Positions 35,840-44,954 of a stretch of 64,000 nucleotides of DNA are shown here, in pieces (the first letter of the stretch is position 1; each line of letters opens with the position of its first letter). The stretch comes from an uncultured Clostridia bacterium (GTDB taxonomy: Bacteria; Bacillota; Clostridia; TANB77; CAG-508). The notes below the pieces were generated by a model. It saw only the letters and a list, made by a program, of their open reading frames with translations, ran no database searches and was not told the DNA's origin. Position numbers and translations under genes: made by a program. The stretch is taken from the NCBI GenBank assembly GCA_934129895.1, contig CAKOWY010000001.1, forward strand, positions 124,001 through 188,000, read 5' to 3'.

Positions 35840-37720
35840 TTATTTAGCCATAACTTCACATATTAAATTACTTAATTCTGTTGGATTTTCAATATTTAAT
35901 CCTTCAATTAATCTTGCTTGAGCATATAATATTTGTGTATATTTCTTTAATTCTTCTTTATCATTTTTATATAAATCTTTTAATTTATTTGCAATTTCAT
36001 GATTTGCATTAATTTCTAGAATTGTTTGTGCTTTGACATTTTGATTATTTGGCATTGCATTTAATGTCTTTTCCATTTCAACAGATATTGCACCTTCACT
36101 TGTTAAACATACAGGATGATTTTTTAATCTATGTGTAAATCTAACAGCTTGAACACCTGAATTTAAAGCTTCTTTCATAACTTCAAACATATCTTTGTTT
36201 TCTTCATTTTCTTTTTTTAGCTCTTCTTTTTCTTCTGTTGAATCTAAATCTAAGTCATCAGCACAAGCATTTTGGAATGTTTTTTCTTCATATTGATTTA
36301 ATACTTGGAATACAAATTCATCAACATTATCTGTTAAATATAATATTTCATATCCTTTATCTTTTAAAATTTCTACTTGTGGCAATAAATCTATTTTATC
36401 TATTGACTCACCTGATGCATAATAAATAGCTTTTTGATCTTCTTTCATTCTCATTACATATTCTTTTAATGTTACTAATTTCTTTTCTGTTGAAGAATAG
36501 AACATCAATAAATCTTGTAATTTATCTTTATTCATTCCATATTCACTATATGTTCCATATTTTAGTTGAACACCAAATACCTTGAAAAATTCTTCGTATT
36601 TTTCTCTATTTGTTTTTAACATATTTTCTAATTCAGATCTTATCTTATTTTCAATATTTTTTGCAATTACTCTCAATTGTCTATCATGTTGTAATATTTC
36701 TCTTGAAATATTAAGTGATAAATCATCACTATCTACTAATCCTTTTACAAATCCAAAATAATCTGGTAATAAATCTGAACATTTATCCATTATTAATACA
36801 CCATTTGCATATAATTGAAGTCCTTTTTCATATTCTTTTGTATAATAATCATAAGGTAAATGTGATGGAATATATAATAATGCATCATATTTATATTGTC
36901 CTTCTACTGATGAATGTATTACTTTTAATGGTGCTTGAAAATCATAAAATTTGTCTGTATAAAATTGATTATATTCTTCATCTTTGATTTCTTTTTTATC
37001 TTTTTTCCAGATTGGAACCATAGAATTGATTGTTTCTGTTTCAATAACTTTTTCTGTTTCTTTTGAACCTTCTTTTGTTTTTTCATGTTCTACATCCATC
37101 TGAATTGGGTAAGAAATATAATCTGAATATTTTTTTATTATTTCTTGTATTTTGTAATTTTCTAGGAATTCACTATATTTTTCTTCTTCACTATCTTCTT
37201 TTATGTGTAATGTAATTTTTGTTCCTATATCTTTCTTATCACAAGGTTCAATTGTATATCCTTCTACACCCTTTGATGTCCAAATATAAGCTTGTTCACT
37301 ATCTACAGATTTACTTTCTACTTTTACTTCATCACTTACCATAAATGCTGAATAAAATCCTACACCAAATTGTCCAATTATATTTATATCTTCTTTTTTC
37401 TCATTTTGTTCTTTAAATGCTAAAGAACCACTTTTAGCAATTGTTCCAAGATTTTTATCAAGTTCATCTTCTGTCATACCACAACCATTATCTGTAATTG
37501 TTAAAGTTCTTTTTTCTTTATCAATATCTATTTTTATTTTTAAATCTTCTTTATTTATTTTTAAATTTTTATCTGTTAATGAACGATAATACAACTTGTC
37601 TATTGCATCACTTGCATTTGAAATTAATTCCCTTAAAAATATTTCTTTATTTGTATATATTGAATTTATCATTAAGTCTAATAATCTTTTTGATTCTGCT
37701 TTAAATTGTTTATTACTCAT
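35840..37720 (-). CDS. htpG: Molecular chaperone HtpG (Hsp90)
   Basis: A full-length 626-residue bacterial Hsp90. The GHKL ATP-binding domain is clear (LRELISNASDAIDKLYYRS; TITDNGCGMTEDEL; GTIAKSGSLAF; IGQFGVGFYSAFMV), then the middle domain with the conserved arginine region (LSLNISREILQHDRQLR) and a C-terminal dimerisation domain. A CIRCE operator overlaps its promoter, so heat-shock control by HrcA is expected. hrcA itself is not in the window. Confidence 0.97.
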   Translation of the reverse strand: MSNKQFKAESKRLLDLMINSIYTNKEIFLRELISNASDAIDKLYYRSLTDKNLKINKEDLKIKIDIDKEKRTLTITDNGCGMTEDELDKNLGTIAKSGSLAFKEQNEKKEDINIIGQFGVGFYSAFMVSDEVKVESKSVDSEQAYIWTSKGVEGYTIEPCDKKDIGTKITLHIKEDSEEEKYSEFLENYKIQEIIKKYSDYISYPIQMDVEHEKTKEGSKETEKVIETETINSMVPIWKKDKKEIKDEEYNQFYTDKFYDFQAPLKVIHSSVEGQYKYDALLYIPSHLPYDYYTKEYEKGLQLYANGVLIMDKCSDLLPDYFGFVKGLVDSDDLSLNISREILQHDRQLRVIAKNIENKIRSELENMLKTNREKYEEFFKVFGVQLKYGTYSEYGMNKDKLQDLLMFYSSTEKKLVTLKEYVMRMKEDQKAIYYASGESIDKIDLLPQVEILKDKGYEILYLTDNVDEFVFQVLNQYEEKTFQNACADDLDLDSTEEKEELKKENEENKDMFEVMKEALNSGVQAVRFTHRLKNHPVCLTSEGAISVEMEKTLNAMPNNQNVKAQTILEINANHEIANKLKDLYKNDKEELKKYTQILYAQARLIEGLNIENPTELSNLICEVMAK

Positions 37721-37753
37721 TTTAAATTCCTTCTTTCTTTATAATCTTATGTT

Positions 37754-37781
37754 ATTATATCACTATTTTTAGCACTGTCAA
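37754..37781 (-). promoter_or_regulatory. htpG promoter overlapping CIRCE
   Basis: TTGACA (37781-37776 on the minus strand), a 16-base spacer, then TATAAT (37759-37754). The -35 box lies inside the CIRCE element, so a bound repressor would block polymerase. Confidence 0.75.
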
Positions 37782-37795
37782 TAGCAAAGTGCTAA
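37769..37795. promoter_or_regulatory. CIRCE operator (HrcA binding site)
   Basis: TTAGCACTG, a 9-base spacer and AAGTGCTAA. Both 9-base arms match the CIRCE consensus (TTAGCACTC-N9-GAGTGCTAA) except for the innermost base. It lies between the divergent htpG and deoD genes and overlaps the htpG -35 box. Confidence 0.92.
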
Positions 37796-37814
37796 AAATA
37801 TAAAAAGTTTTTTC

Positions 37815-37843
37815 TTGAATTTATTTATTTTTATTGTTATAAT
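37815..37843 (+). promoter_or_regulatory. Promoter for deoD
   Basis: TTGAAT, 17-base spacer, TATAAT with a TG one base upstream (extended -10). It ends about 33 bases before the deoD ATG. Confidence 0.65.
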
Positions 37844-37876
37844 TTTTATATTATAATTAAATTAGGAGGTATAAAT

Positions 37877-38602
37877 ATGTCTACACCACATAATGAAGCC
37901 AATATAGGCGAAATTGCAAAAACAGTTATAATGCCAGGAGATCCTTTACGTGCAAAATACATTGCTGAAAATTTTCTTGATAACTATAAATTAGTAAATT
38001 CTGTTAGAGGTATGTATGCTTATACTGGAAAATACAAAGGAAAAGAAATCACAGTAATGGCTTCTGGAATGGGAATGCCAAGTATGGGAATATATTCTTA
38101 CGAATTATTTAAGATTTATAATGTTGAAAACATTATAAGAATTGGATCTTGTGGTTCTTATAAACCAGAATTAAAATTATTTGATATTATTCTTGCTGAA
38201 AATGTATTTAGTGAAGGAAATTTTGCTTTAACATTAAATAATGAAAATTGTCATATTGTTTCTGGAAATAAAGAATTAAACAATATTTTGAAAAAAACAG
38301 CTATAGAAAATAATATAAACTTATATAGTGGAAACACTGTTTGTACAGATTGTTTTGATGTATATATGACAGATGTAAATAAATTTTTAGAAAGAGTTCC
38401 AAAAGATTTTAATCCTGTTTCTGCTGAAATGGAAGCTTTTGCTCTATTCTATGTTGCAAAACTTTTAAACAAAAAAGCTGCATGTATTATGAGTGTTGTT
38501 GATTCAAAATATATTAGTGAAATCGCTACTGCAGAAGAGCGTCAAACTGGCTTAAATAATATGATAAAACTTGCACTTGAAAGCACTTTAAATTTAGATT
38601 AA
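37877..38602 (+). CDS. deoD: Purine-nucleoside phosphorylase, DeoD type
   Basis: A 241-residue hexameric-type phosphorylase that splits purine nucleosides to base and (deoxy)ribose 1-phosphate. Motifs: MPGDPLRAKYIAENFL, ASGMGMPSMGIYSYEL, RIGSCGSYKPELKL, and the nucleoside-binding SAEMEAFALFYVA. AGGAGG ribosome site 7 bases before the ATG. Alone on the plus strand, with its own promoter and terminator. Confidence 0.97.
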   Translation: MSTPHNEANIGEIAKTVIMPGDPLRAKYIAENFLDNYKLVNSVRGMYAYTGKYKGKEITVMASGMGMPSMGIYSYELFKIYNVENIIRIGSCGSYKPELKLFDIILAENVFSEGNFALTLNNENCHIVSGNKELNNILKKTAIENNINLYSGNTVCTDCFDVYMTDVNKFLERVPKDFNPVSAEMEAFALFYVAKLLNKKAACIMSVVDSKYISEIATAEERQTGLNNMIKLALESTLNLD

Positions 38603-38610
38603 ATTATATT

Positions 38611-38635
38611 CTCTTCCAATTTGGAAGAGTTTTTT
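38611..38635. terminator. Terminator shared by deoD and the thioester adhesin gene
   Basis: CTCTTCC, AATTT loop, GGAAGAG, then TTTTTT on the plus strand; on the minus strand it also follows the adhesin stop codon, preceded by an A run, so it may serve both. Confidence 0.88.
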
Positions 38636-40922
38636 AATATCCTGTCTTAGGAAATCTTTTTATATTAATTTGCGTATCAGTACTATCTTCGTCATATACA
38701 TAAAAATCTTTATTTTTTCCTTCTAATTTAGTTTTGTTTATAATCTTATCTTCTTTCTCTATATCTGCCTTAACATATACATATAATTTAGGATTTTCTT
38801 CTGATGCAAATCCAACATCTACATTTCCAAAATCAACTTTAAATTCTGTAATATATTCTTCTGCATCTAGTTTTATTTCAGAAAAATCTATTAAATTATT
38901 TATTTTAGATTCTAAATTATCCATAAAAATCTTATAATCATTTTTATTAGTCTTATAATAAATTGAATATTTTAAATCTAAATTGTATGTACCAGTTTCA
39001 AGTTTTAATGGTATAACATATTCTGTTGGTAAATAATCATACCATACAAAATCATTTAACTTAGTGTTTCCAGAATTCTTTATTGTAAATTCATATTTTA
39101 TTTCTTGCTTTGGACTTGCAACATTTATTCCTGTTTTTTCTACTTCAACATCAGGCTTTTCAGATTTATTTGTAATTAAAATTTCAACAATTTCTTCATC
39201 TTTATTTATTTTGGCTGTATATTCTTTATCATCTAACAAATACCATTTTCCAGACTTTACTTCTTTAATTTTATAATGTCCTTTTTCTAGTCTTTTTGTT
39301 ATTGCAATTCCATCTTCATTTGTAACTACACTATCTACTAATTTTCTTTCTTCATCATATATTTCAAACTCAACATCTTTAATCGGTGTTCCTTTACTTT
39401 CTCCAGTTATCTCATTATCATCTTCACTTAACTTTAAAATCTTAATTCTTCCTTTTTCTTTTTCGTTTTCTACAACTACTTGTTGTGTTTTACCCCATTC
39501 AACTATTATGTCTTTATCTACTGTTATTTTATAATCTTTATTGGCTTTTTTCTCTCTTAATATATAATTTCCTGTATTTACATCAAGTATTTCAGCTTCT
39601 CCGTTTTTATCTGTTATTATATTTTTTATTACATTTCCACTATTATCTATTAATTCAAATTTAACTCCTTCTAATACTATTTTATTATCATCTTTATCAA
39701 CTTTTTTTATTTTTATATTACCTTTTTTATGATAATTATCAATAACAATTGTTTTATTTTCATTATACAAAATATCAACTGTTTTTTCGTTATTATCAAT
39801 AATATATTCTTGTTGAGTTGATAATTCTCTTATAACTAATTTTCCAGACTTTAATTTTGTCAGTTTAATTTCGCCATTACTATCTGTCTTATATTTTCCT
39901 ATCTCTTGTCCATCTTCATATTTTATATTAAATTCTACACCTGATAATAATTTATTTGTTTCTCCATCTTTCTTTATTATTCTTAAACTGGATTTATGAA
40001 TATCAAACTCATAAGATACCGTTGTTTTTACATATTCATAGGCATCATAAGTTAATGCATAATCTTGATATTTTTCGTCATAACTTTTTCCATAAAAAAT
40101 TGGATATGTTTTTACAAAACCTTTTATATTTATAAGTCCATTAATGTCTTCTATGACATTGTCTGACGGAATTACAAGTCTAAAATGTTCTCCTGATGAA
40201 TAAACACTTTTTGCATTATTCTTTAAATCTGAAACATATACTCCCTTCGGAAATTTTTCAATATTTATTATTTGGTATTTACTCATTTCAATACTACTTG
40301 TTACTTCATATTCTTGAATATAATTTCCTTTTTCATCCTTTTTTGTTTCACCAACTTTATTGATTTTTAGTATATTATTTGAATAATTAGGTTGTTCTTT
40401 GCCATTCCTTGCTTTATTTACTATATCATTTATTGCACTTACAATTTGCCAACCTCTTTCATCAGTTCCTCTATACCTTGAATTTACATCCCAATTATAT
40501 ATAACACTATATATTGCTTGTTTTGTTGCAACAAATGCATCTTGTTCATTTGCAACTCCTAATTCTTTATAACTTTTATATGGAAACCCATTTATTATCG
40601 CTCTCCAAATTTGTGGATTATTAAGTCTTTCTGTTATATTTACATTATAACTTTCTTGTTCTCCTCCTACTCCTTTTTTATCTTGTTGCATGCAATATGC
40701 ATAATGTAATGTACCATCAATTCTATATCCTACCATAGTTGTTACTATATAACTCCATATTCCTGCACTTTCTTTCCAATATTGTAAATGTCTTTCACAT
40801 TCTCCTAAATCTTCAATTTGAGTCGTTGTCATAGGTAAACTTACAGCTTTAGCTTTTACATTAAAAATATTTAATATTATTAATAAAGATAATATTGCAC
40901 TAATTATTTTCTTTATATTCAT
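38634..40922 (-). CDS. Thioester-domain surface adhesin with SpaA/Cna-B-like repeats
   Basis: About 762 residues with a signal peptide (MNIKKIISAILSLLIILNIF, cut near VKAKA). The N-terminal thioester domain is indicated by HYAYCMQQ and by ATKQAIYSVIYNW, supplying the Cys and Gln of an internal Cys-Gln thioester, which in such adhesins bonds covalently to host proteins. Next come about four prealbumin-like SpaA/Cna-B repeats (GVEFNIKYEDG, GVKFELIDNSG, DVEFEIYDEER) and a C-terminal domain. The protein ends FPKTGY and stops: a sorting-like motif with no membrane helix or basic tail. The start at 40922 is set by AAAGGA; the frame opens at 40949. Confidence 0.85.
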   Translation of the reverse strand: MNIKKIISAILSLLIILNIFNVKAKAVSLPMTTTQIEDLGECERHLQYWKESAGIWSYIVTTMVGYRIDGTLHYAYCMQQDKKGVGGEQESYNVNITERLNNPQIWRAIINGFPYKSYKELGVANEQDAFVATKQAIYSVIYNWDVNSRYRGTDERGWQIVSAINDIVNKARNGKEQPNYSNNILKINKVGETKKDEKGNYIQEYEVTSSIEMSKYQIINIEKFPKGVYVSDLKNNAKSVYSSGEHFRLVIPSDNVIEDINGLINIKGFVKTYPIFYGKSYDEKYQDYALTYDAYEYVKTTVSYEFDIHKSSLRIIKKDGETNKLLSGVEFNIKYEDGQEIGKYKTDSNGEIKLTKLKSGKLVIRELSTQQEYIIDNNEKTVDILYNENKTIVIDNYHKKGNIKIKKVDKDDNKIVLEGVKFELIDNSGNVIKNIITDKNGEAEILDVNTGNYILREKKANKDYKITVDKDIIVEWGKTQQVVVENEKEKGRIKILKLSEDDNEITGESKGTPIKDVEFEIYDEERKLVDSVVTNEDGIAITKRLEKGHYKIKEVKSGKWYLLDDKEYTAKINKDEEIVEILITNKSEKPDVEVEKTGINVASPKQEIKYEFTIKNSGNTKLNDFVWYDYLPTEYVIPLKLETGTYNLDLKYSIYYKTNKNDYKIFMDNLESKINNLIDFSEIKLDAEEYITEFKVDFGNVDVGFASEENPKLYVYVKADIEKEDKIINKTKLEGKNKDFYVYDEDSTDTQINIKRFPKTGY

Positions 40923-40973
40923 TTTCATTTCCTTTCTTTTATTAATCATATAGATTTTTAGTATGCTAAATAA

Positions 40974-40999
40974 ATGTTTATTGCGCGCAAAATAAACAT
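40974..40999. repeat. Dyad-symmetric element upstream of the adhesin gene
   Basis: TGTTTA, then the perfect palindrome TTGCGCGCAA, two more As, then TAAACA. GCGCGC is striking in such AT-rich DNA. It lies about 50-75 bases before the adhesin start and could be an operator. No regulator is assigned. Confidence 0.5.
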
Positions 41000-41057
41000 A
41001 AAAAATTTAAATTTAGTGGGGTTTGTTTTTTTAGATAAAAAATTAATTAGAATAAAA

Positions 41058-41088
41058 AAACACATACTAAAAATTATAGTATGTGTTT
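41058..41088 (-). terminator. Terminator of the HTH-miaB-mutS-transglutaminase operon
   Basis: A 12-bp perfect stem (AAACACATACTA / TAGTATGTGTTT) with a 7-base loop and a T run on the minus strand, about 78 bases after the stop at 41166. Confidence 0.85.
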
Positions 41089-41165
41089 ATATTAACATAA
41101 ATATATTATTGTTTCAATGTTTTTTAGAATTTTTTGAAAGATTATGTTGACACTTTTCGACATAT

Positions 41166-42296
41166 TTAATATTTATAATCTGTTATTGATAATGTTGGAT
41201 GTTCAAATTCCATACTATCTTCTGTAAATTTTTTTGAAGAAGTATGATTTCTATCCATTGTAGTACTTCCTTTTAAAAAGTATTGATATCTGTTACTTTC
41301 TGTTAATTTTCCTCCACCAATTATAATTGGATCATCCCATGTTGTATCAACTGCATACCATGCATTATCTATTTTTACATAATTCCATGCATGATTTTCT
41401 GTTTCTCCTGTAGTATTTGTTGCTTTTCCATTTATGATTACATTTTCAAATCCTGCAGCACTAACTAAATATTGAAATGCTTTTGCATATCCTTCACATA
41501 CACATTCTTTTAATATAAGAGCTCCATATATATTATAAATATTAGGCTGGCTTATTGTAGTTTCATAATCTATATTATCTACTAAATAATTATGAATGTA
41601 TCTTAATTTTTCTAAATCACTTTTTCCATTAATTTTTTCTAATATAGCATCTCTTAATAATTCTATTTTGGCTTCACATTCATCAATTTCCTCTTTAGAA
41701 TTAAAACCTTCTGCTAAATAGTTATCACTCCCATAATTATTTATGTAAATATTATATTGTGTTTTAAATAACTGTGTTTTTTTCTCAAAATTTATATACA
41801 TCTTTGTAACATCCAAATAAAATACATCTGGGTTCTCATATATAAATGCTTCAATAGCAGCTTGATAAGATGTTGTTAAAATATCATAGGCTGTATCTTC
41901 ATCATTTTGAGTAAATAGATAATTAAATCCTGTTCCGAAATTTATTGTATATGTACCTGTTTTTAAATTATTTTTATTTTGATACAATTTTTCATAAATT
42001 ATTTTTGCTTCTCTATTTAATTGTGAATATAACTGTTTATTTTCGATTTTTACTTCTTGCTCATTATTTGTTGATTCATTTTCACTTAAATCTATTTTTA
42101 TATTTTCGTCATCATCTTTTTTATCTTTTTTGTCTATTTGACTATAATCAATGTCTGGATATCCAACTCCTGGAATACCTGTATCTACACCTTCATCAAA
42201 AAATGTGTCATATATCATATATCCTATAAATAAAACAGCAATTATTAATATAAGAACTATTAATATTTCAAGAAAATTTATTAGTTTTTCCTTCAT
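41166..42296 (-). CDS. Membrane-anchored transglutaminase-like protein (copy 2)
   Basis: A 376-residue paralogue of the protein at 8862-9917. It has an N-terminal signal anchor (about 8-30), an acidic/Asn-rich linker (about 50-85) absent from the other copy, and the transglutaminase-like domain with Cys267 (ECVCEGYAKAF), His302 (ENHAWNYVKI) and Asp317 (YAVDTTWDDP). It follows mutS by 20 bases, with a GGAG site, so it is the last gene of that operon. A membrane-facing cysteine enzyme in an operon with DNA repair and tRNA modification is probably a matter of shared transcription, not shared function. Confidence 0.88.
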   Translation of the reverse strand: MKEKLINFLEILIVLILIIAVLFIGYMIYDTFFDEGVDTGIPGVGYPDIDYSQIDKKDKKDDDENIKIDLSENESTNNEQEVKIENKQLYSQLNREAKIIYEKLYQNKNNLKTGTYTINFGTGFNYLFTQNDEDTAYDILTTSYQAAIEAFIYENPDVFYLDVTKMYINFEKKTQLFKTQYNIYINNYGSDNYLAEGFNSKEEIDECEAKIELLRDAILEKINGKSDLEKLRYIHNYLVDNIDYETTISQPNIYNIYGALILKECVCEGYAKAFQYLVSAAGFENVIINGKATNTTGETENHAWNYVKIDNAWYAVDTTWDDPIIIGGGKLTESNRYQYFLKGSTTMDRNHTSSKKFTEDSMEFEHPTLSITDYKY

Positions 42297-42316
42297 ATTT
42301 GACTCCTAAAAATTTA

Positions 42317-44935
42317 TTATTTCATTTTTTCTTTTATCTTCATTAATGTATTTAATGCATCTATTGGTGTCAATTCATTTAAATTAATTTTATCTATCTC
42401 ATGAGCTATTTCTGCAAGTTTATAGTTAAACATATCAAATTGACCTTCAACAACCTTTTTGTTTTCTTTTTCTTGTTTTTTACCACTTATCATGCTTTTT
42501 CTTTCAAGACTTGTTAAAATTTCGTCTGCTCTTTTTGTTACAACTTTAGGTACTCCCGCTAAACGCGCAACATGAATACCATAGCTCTCATCTGTACCAC
42601 CTTCAACAATCTTTCTAAGAAAGATTATGTCTTCACCTTTTTCTTTTACTGCAATTGAGTAATTTTTTATTCCTTCTTGCTTATCTGCTAATTCTATTAG
42701 TTCATGATAATGTGTTGCAAATAAAGTTTTTGCACCACACTTTTCCTTATTAGCAATATATTCAGCAACAGCCCATGCAATTGAAAGACCGTCATAAGTT
42801 GATGTACCTCTTCCTATCTCATCTAATATTACTAAACTATTTTCTGTTGCTTCTTTTAAAATTGTAGCAACTTCCATCATTTCTACCATAAATGTACTTT
42901 GTCCCATACTTAAGTCGTCTGATGCTCCAACTCTTGTGAAAATTTTATCCACAACCCCAATTTCTGCTTCAGATGCTGGTACAAAGCTTCCTACTTGCGC
43001 CATTAATGTAATTATAGCAACTTGTCTCATATATGTAGATTTTCCTGCCATATTAGGTCCTGTTATAATTGATAATCTATCTCCATCTTTATCAAGATAT
43101 GTATCATTTGGAACAAAATTTCCAACTCCTAACATCTTTTCAATAACTGGATGTCTTCCTTCTTTTATTTTTATTATTCCATTATTACTTACAATTGGCA
43201 TACAATAATTCATATCTTCTGCAACTTGTGCAAATGTTGCTAATACATCTAATGTTGATACTGCTGTTGCCGTTTTTTGTAGTCTTTTTACATTTTTCGC
43301 AATTTCTTCTCTTATTTTTACAAATTCATCATATTCAAGATTTACAACTTTCTCTTCTGCACCCAATATTTGACCTTCTAAGTTTTTCAATTCTTCTGTA
43401 ATATATCTTTCTCCTGTTGTTAATGTTTGTTTTCTTATAAATCTATCAGGCACTTGTGAAACTAATGATTTAGAAACTTCAAAATAGTATCCAAAGACTT
43501 TATTGTATCCTATTTTTAATGTCTTTATTCCTGTTTTTTCTTTTTCTTCTGCTTCAAGTTTTATAATCCAATTTTTTCCTTCAGTTGTAGCTGTCTTTAA
43601 TTTATCTATTTCTTCATCATATCCCATTTTTATTATTCCACCATCTTTAATTGTCATTGGCGGATCTTCTATTATAGATTTTTCTATTAGCTCATGTATA
43701 TCTTGTAATTCATCTAAGTCATTATATAATTGTTTTAGTTTAGATGATGTTGCCACTGATAAAGCACTTTTTACTTGTGGCAATTTTTCTAAAGAATTTT
43801 TTAATGTTATCATATCTCTCGCATTTGCATTTCCATAAGTCATCTTTGCTGCAAGACGCTCTATATCATATACTTTTTTTAATGTATCTGTAACATCTCC
43901 TCTAAACATCATGTTTTCTTTTAATTCTTTTACAGCTTCTAATCTCTCATTTATTTCATTTACATCTAATAATGGATCATTTAACCATCTACGTAGTAAT
44001 CTACCTCCCATTGATGTTGATGTCTTATCTAATACCCATAATAATGTACCTTTTTTCGTCTTATCTCTCATTTTTTCAGTTATTTCAAGGTTTCTTCTTG
44101 CATTTATATCTAATGACATATATTTTGATAAATTATAAATATTAATTGTATTTATATGTTTAAGACTAGTCATTTGAGTTTCATTTAAGTATTCTAATAA
44201 TGAATTTATAGCTTTTACAATTAATGGTCTTTCTTTTAAATTAACTACTTTTCTCTTATTTTCAACTATATTATAATTTTCTTGTAAATCTCCCACTTCA
44301 TCTGAAAAGAATTTATCACTAAATCTACTCATATATATTGAAAATCTTTCACGAATTTTATCCATTTCTTCTTGACATTCAAACATCATTGAATTAGCTA
44401 TTATTTCTGATGGCGAAAATCTTGCAATTTCATCTAATAATGTTTCAAAGTTATTTTCTCCTCTTATTTCTGAACAATAAAACTCTCCTGTAGAAATATC
44501 ACATACACTTATTCCAAAATATATTCCAGATTTACAAATACTTAATATATAATTATTTTTCTTTTCTTCTAATAAATTGCTTTCTACTATTGTTCCTGGA
44601 GTTAATATTCTTATAACTCCTCTTTTTACTATTCCTTTAGCTGTTTTAGGATCTTCCAGTTGCTCACATATTGCAACTTTATATCCTTTTTCAATTAGTT
44701 TTGCAGCATAAACTTCAGCTGCATGATGTGGAATTCCTGCCATTGGTGCTCTTTCTTCTAGACCACAATCTTTTCCTGTTAATGTTATCTCTAGTTCTCT
44801 TGATGCAGTTATTGCATCATCAAAAAACATTTCATAAAAGTCTCCAAGACGATAAAACAAAATACAATCCTTATATTGTTCTTTTGTTTCTAAATATTTT
44901 TGCATCATTGGTGAACATTTTTCTTTTTCTATCAT
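42317..44935 (-). CDS. mutS: DNA mismatch repair protein MutS
   Basis: A full-length 872-residue MutS. The mismatch-binding Phe-x-Glu is in the N-terminal GDFYEMFFDDA; the connector, lever and clamp domains follow. The ATPase has Walker A (GPNMAGKSTYMRQ), STFMVEM, and Walker B (VILDEIGRGTSTYDG). It recognises mismatches and recruits MutL. mutL is not downstream in this window. It follows miaB by 19 bases. Confidence 0.98.
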   Translation of the reverse strand: MIEKEKCSPMMQKYLETKEQYKDCILFYRLGDFYEMFFDDAITASRELEITLTGKDCGLEERAPMAGIPHHAAEVYAAKLIEKGYKVAICEQLEDPKTAKGIVKRGVIRILTPGTIVESNLLEEKKNNYILSICKSGIYFGISVCDISTGEFYCSEIRGENNFETLLDEIARFSPSEIIANSMMFECQEEMDKIRERFSIYMSRFSDKFFSDEVGDLQENYNIVENKRKVVNLKERPLIVKAINSLLEYLNETQMTSLKHINTINIYNLSKYMSLDINARRNLEITEKMRDKTKKGTLLWVLDKTSTSMGGRLLRRWLNDPLLDVNEINERLEAVKELKENMMFRGDVTDTLKKVYDIERLAAKMTYGNANARDMITLKNSLEKLPQVKSALSVATSSKLKQLYNDLDELQDIHELIEKSIIEDPPMTIKDGGIIKMGYDEEIDKLKTATTEGKNWIIKLEAEEKEKTGIKTLKIGYNKVFGYYFEVSKSLVSQVPDRFIRKQTLTTGERYITEELKNLEGQILGAEEKVVNLEYDEFVKIREEIAKNVKRLQKTATAVSTLDVLATFAQVAEDMNYCMPIVSNNGIIKIKEGRHPVIEKMLGVGNFVPNDTYLDKDGDRLSIITGPNMAGKSTYMRQVAIITLMAQVGSFVPASEAEIGVVDKIFTRVGASDDLSMGQSTFMVEMMEVATILKEATENSLVILDEIGRGTSTYDGLSIAWAVAEYIANKEKCGAKTLFATHYHELIELADKQEGIKNYSIAVKEKGEDIIFLRKIVEGGTDESYGIHVARLAGVPKVVTKRADEILTSLERKSMISGKKQEKENKKVVEGQFDMFNYKLAEIAHEIDKINLNELTPIDALNTLMKIKEKMK

Positions 44936-44954
44936 TTTTTAGTATCTCCTTCAA

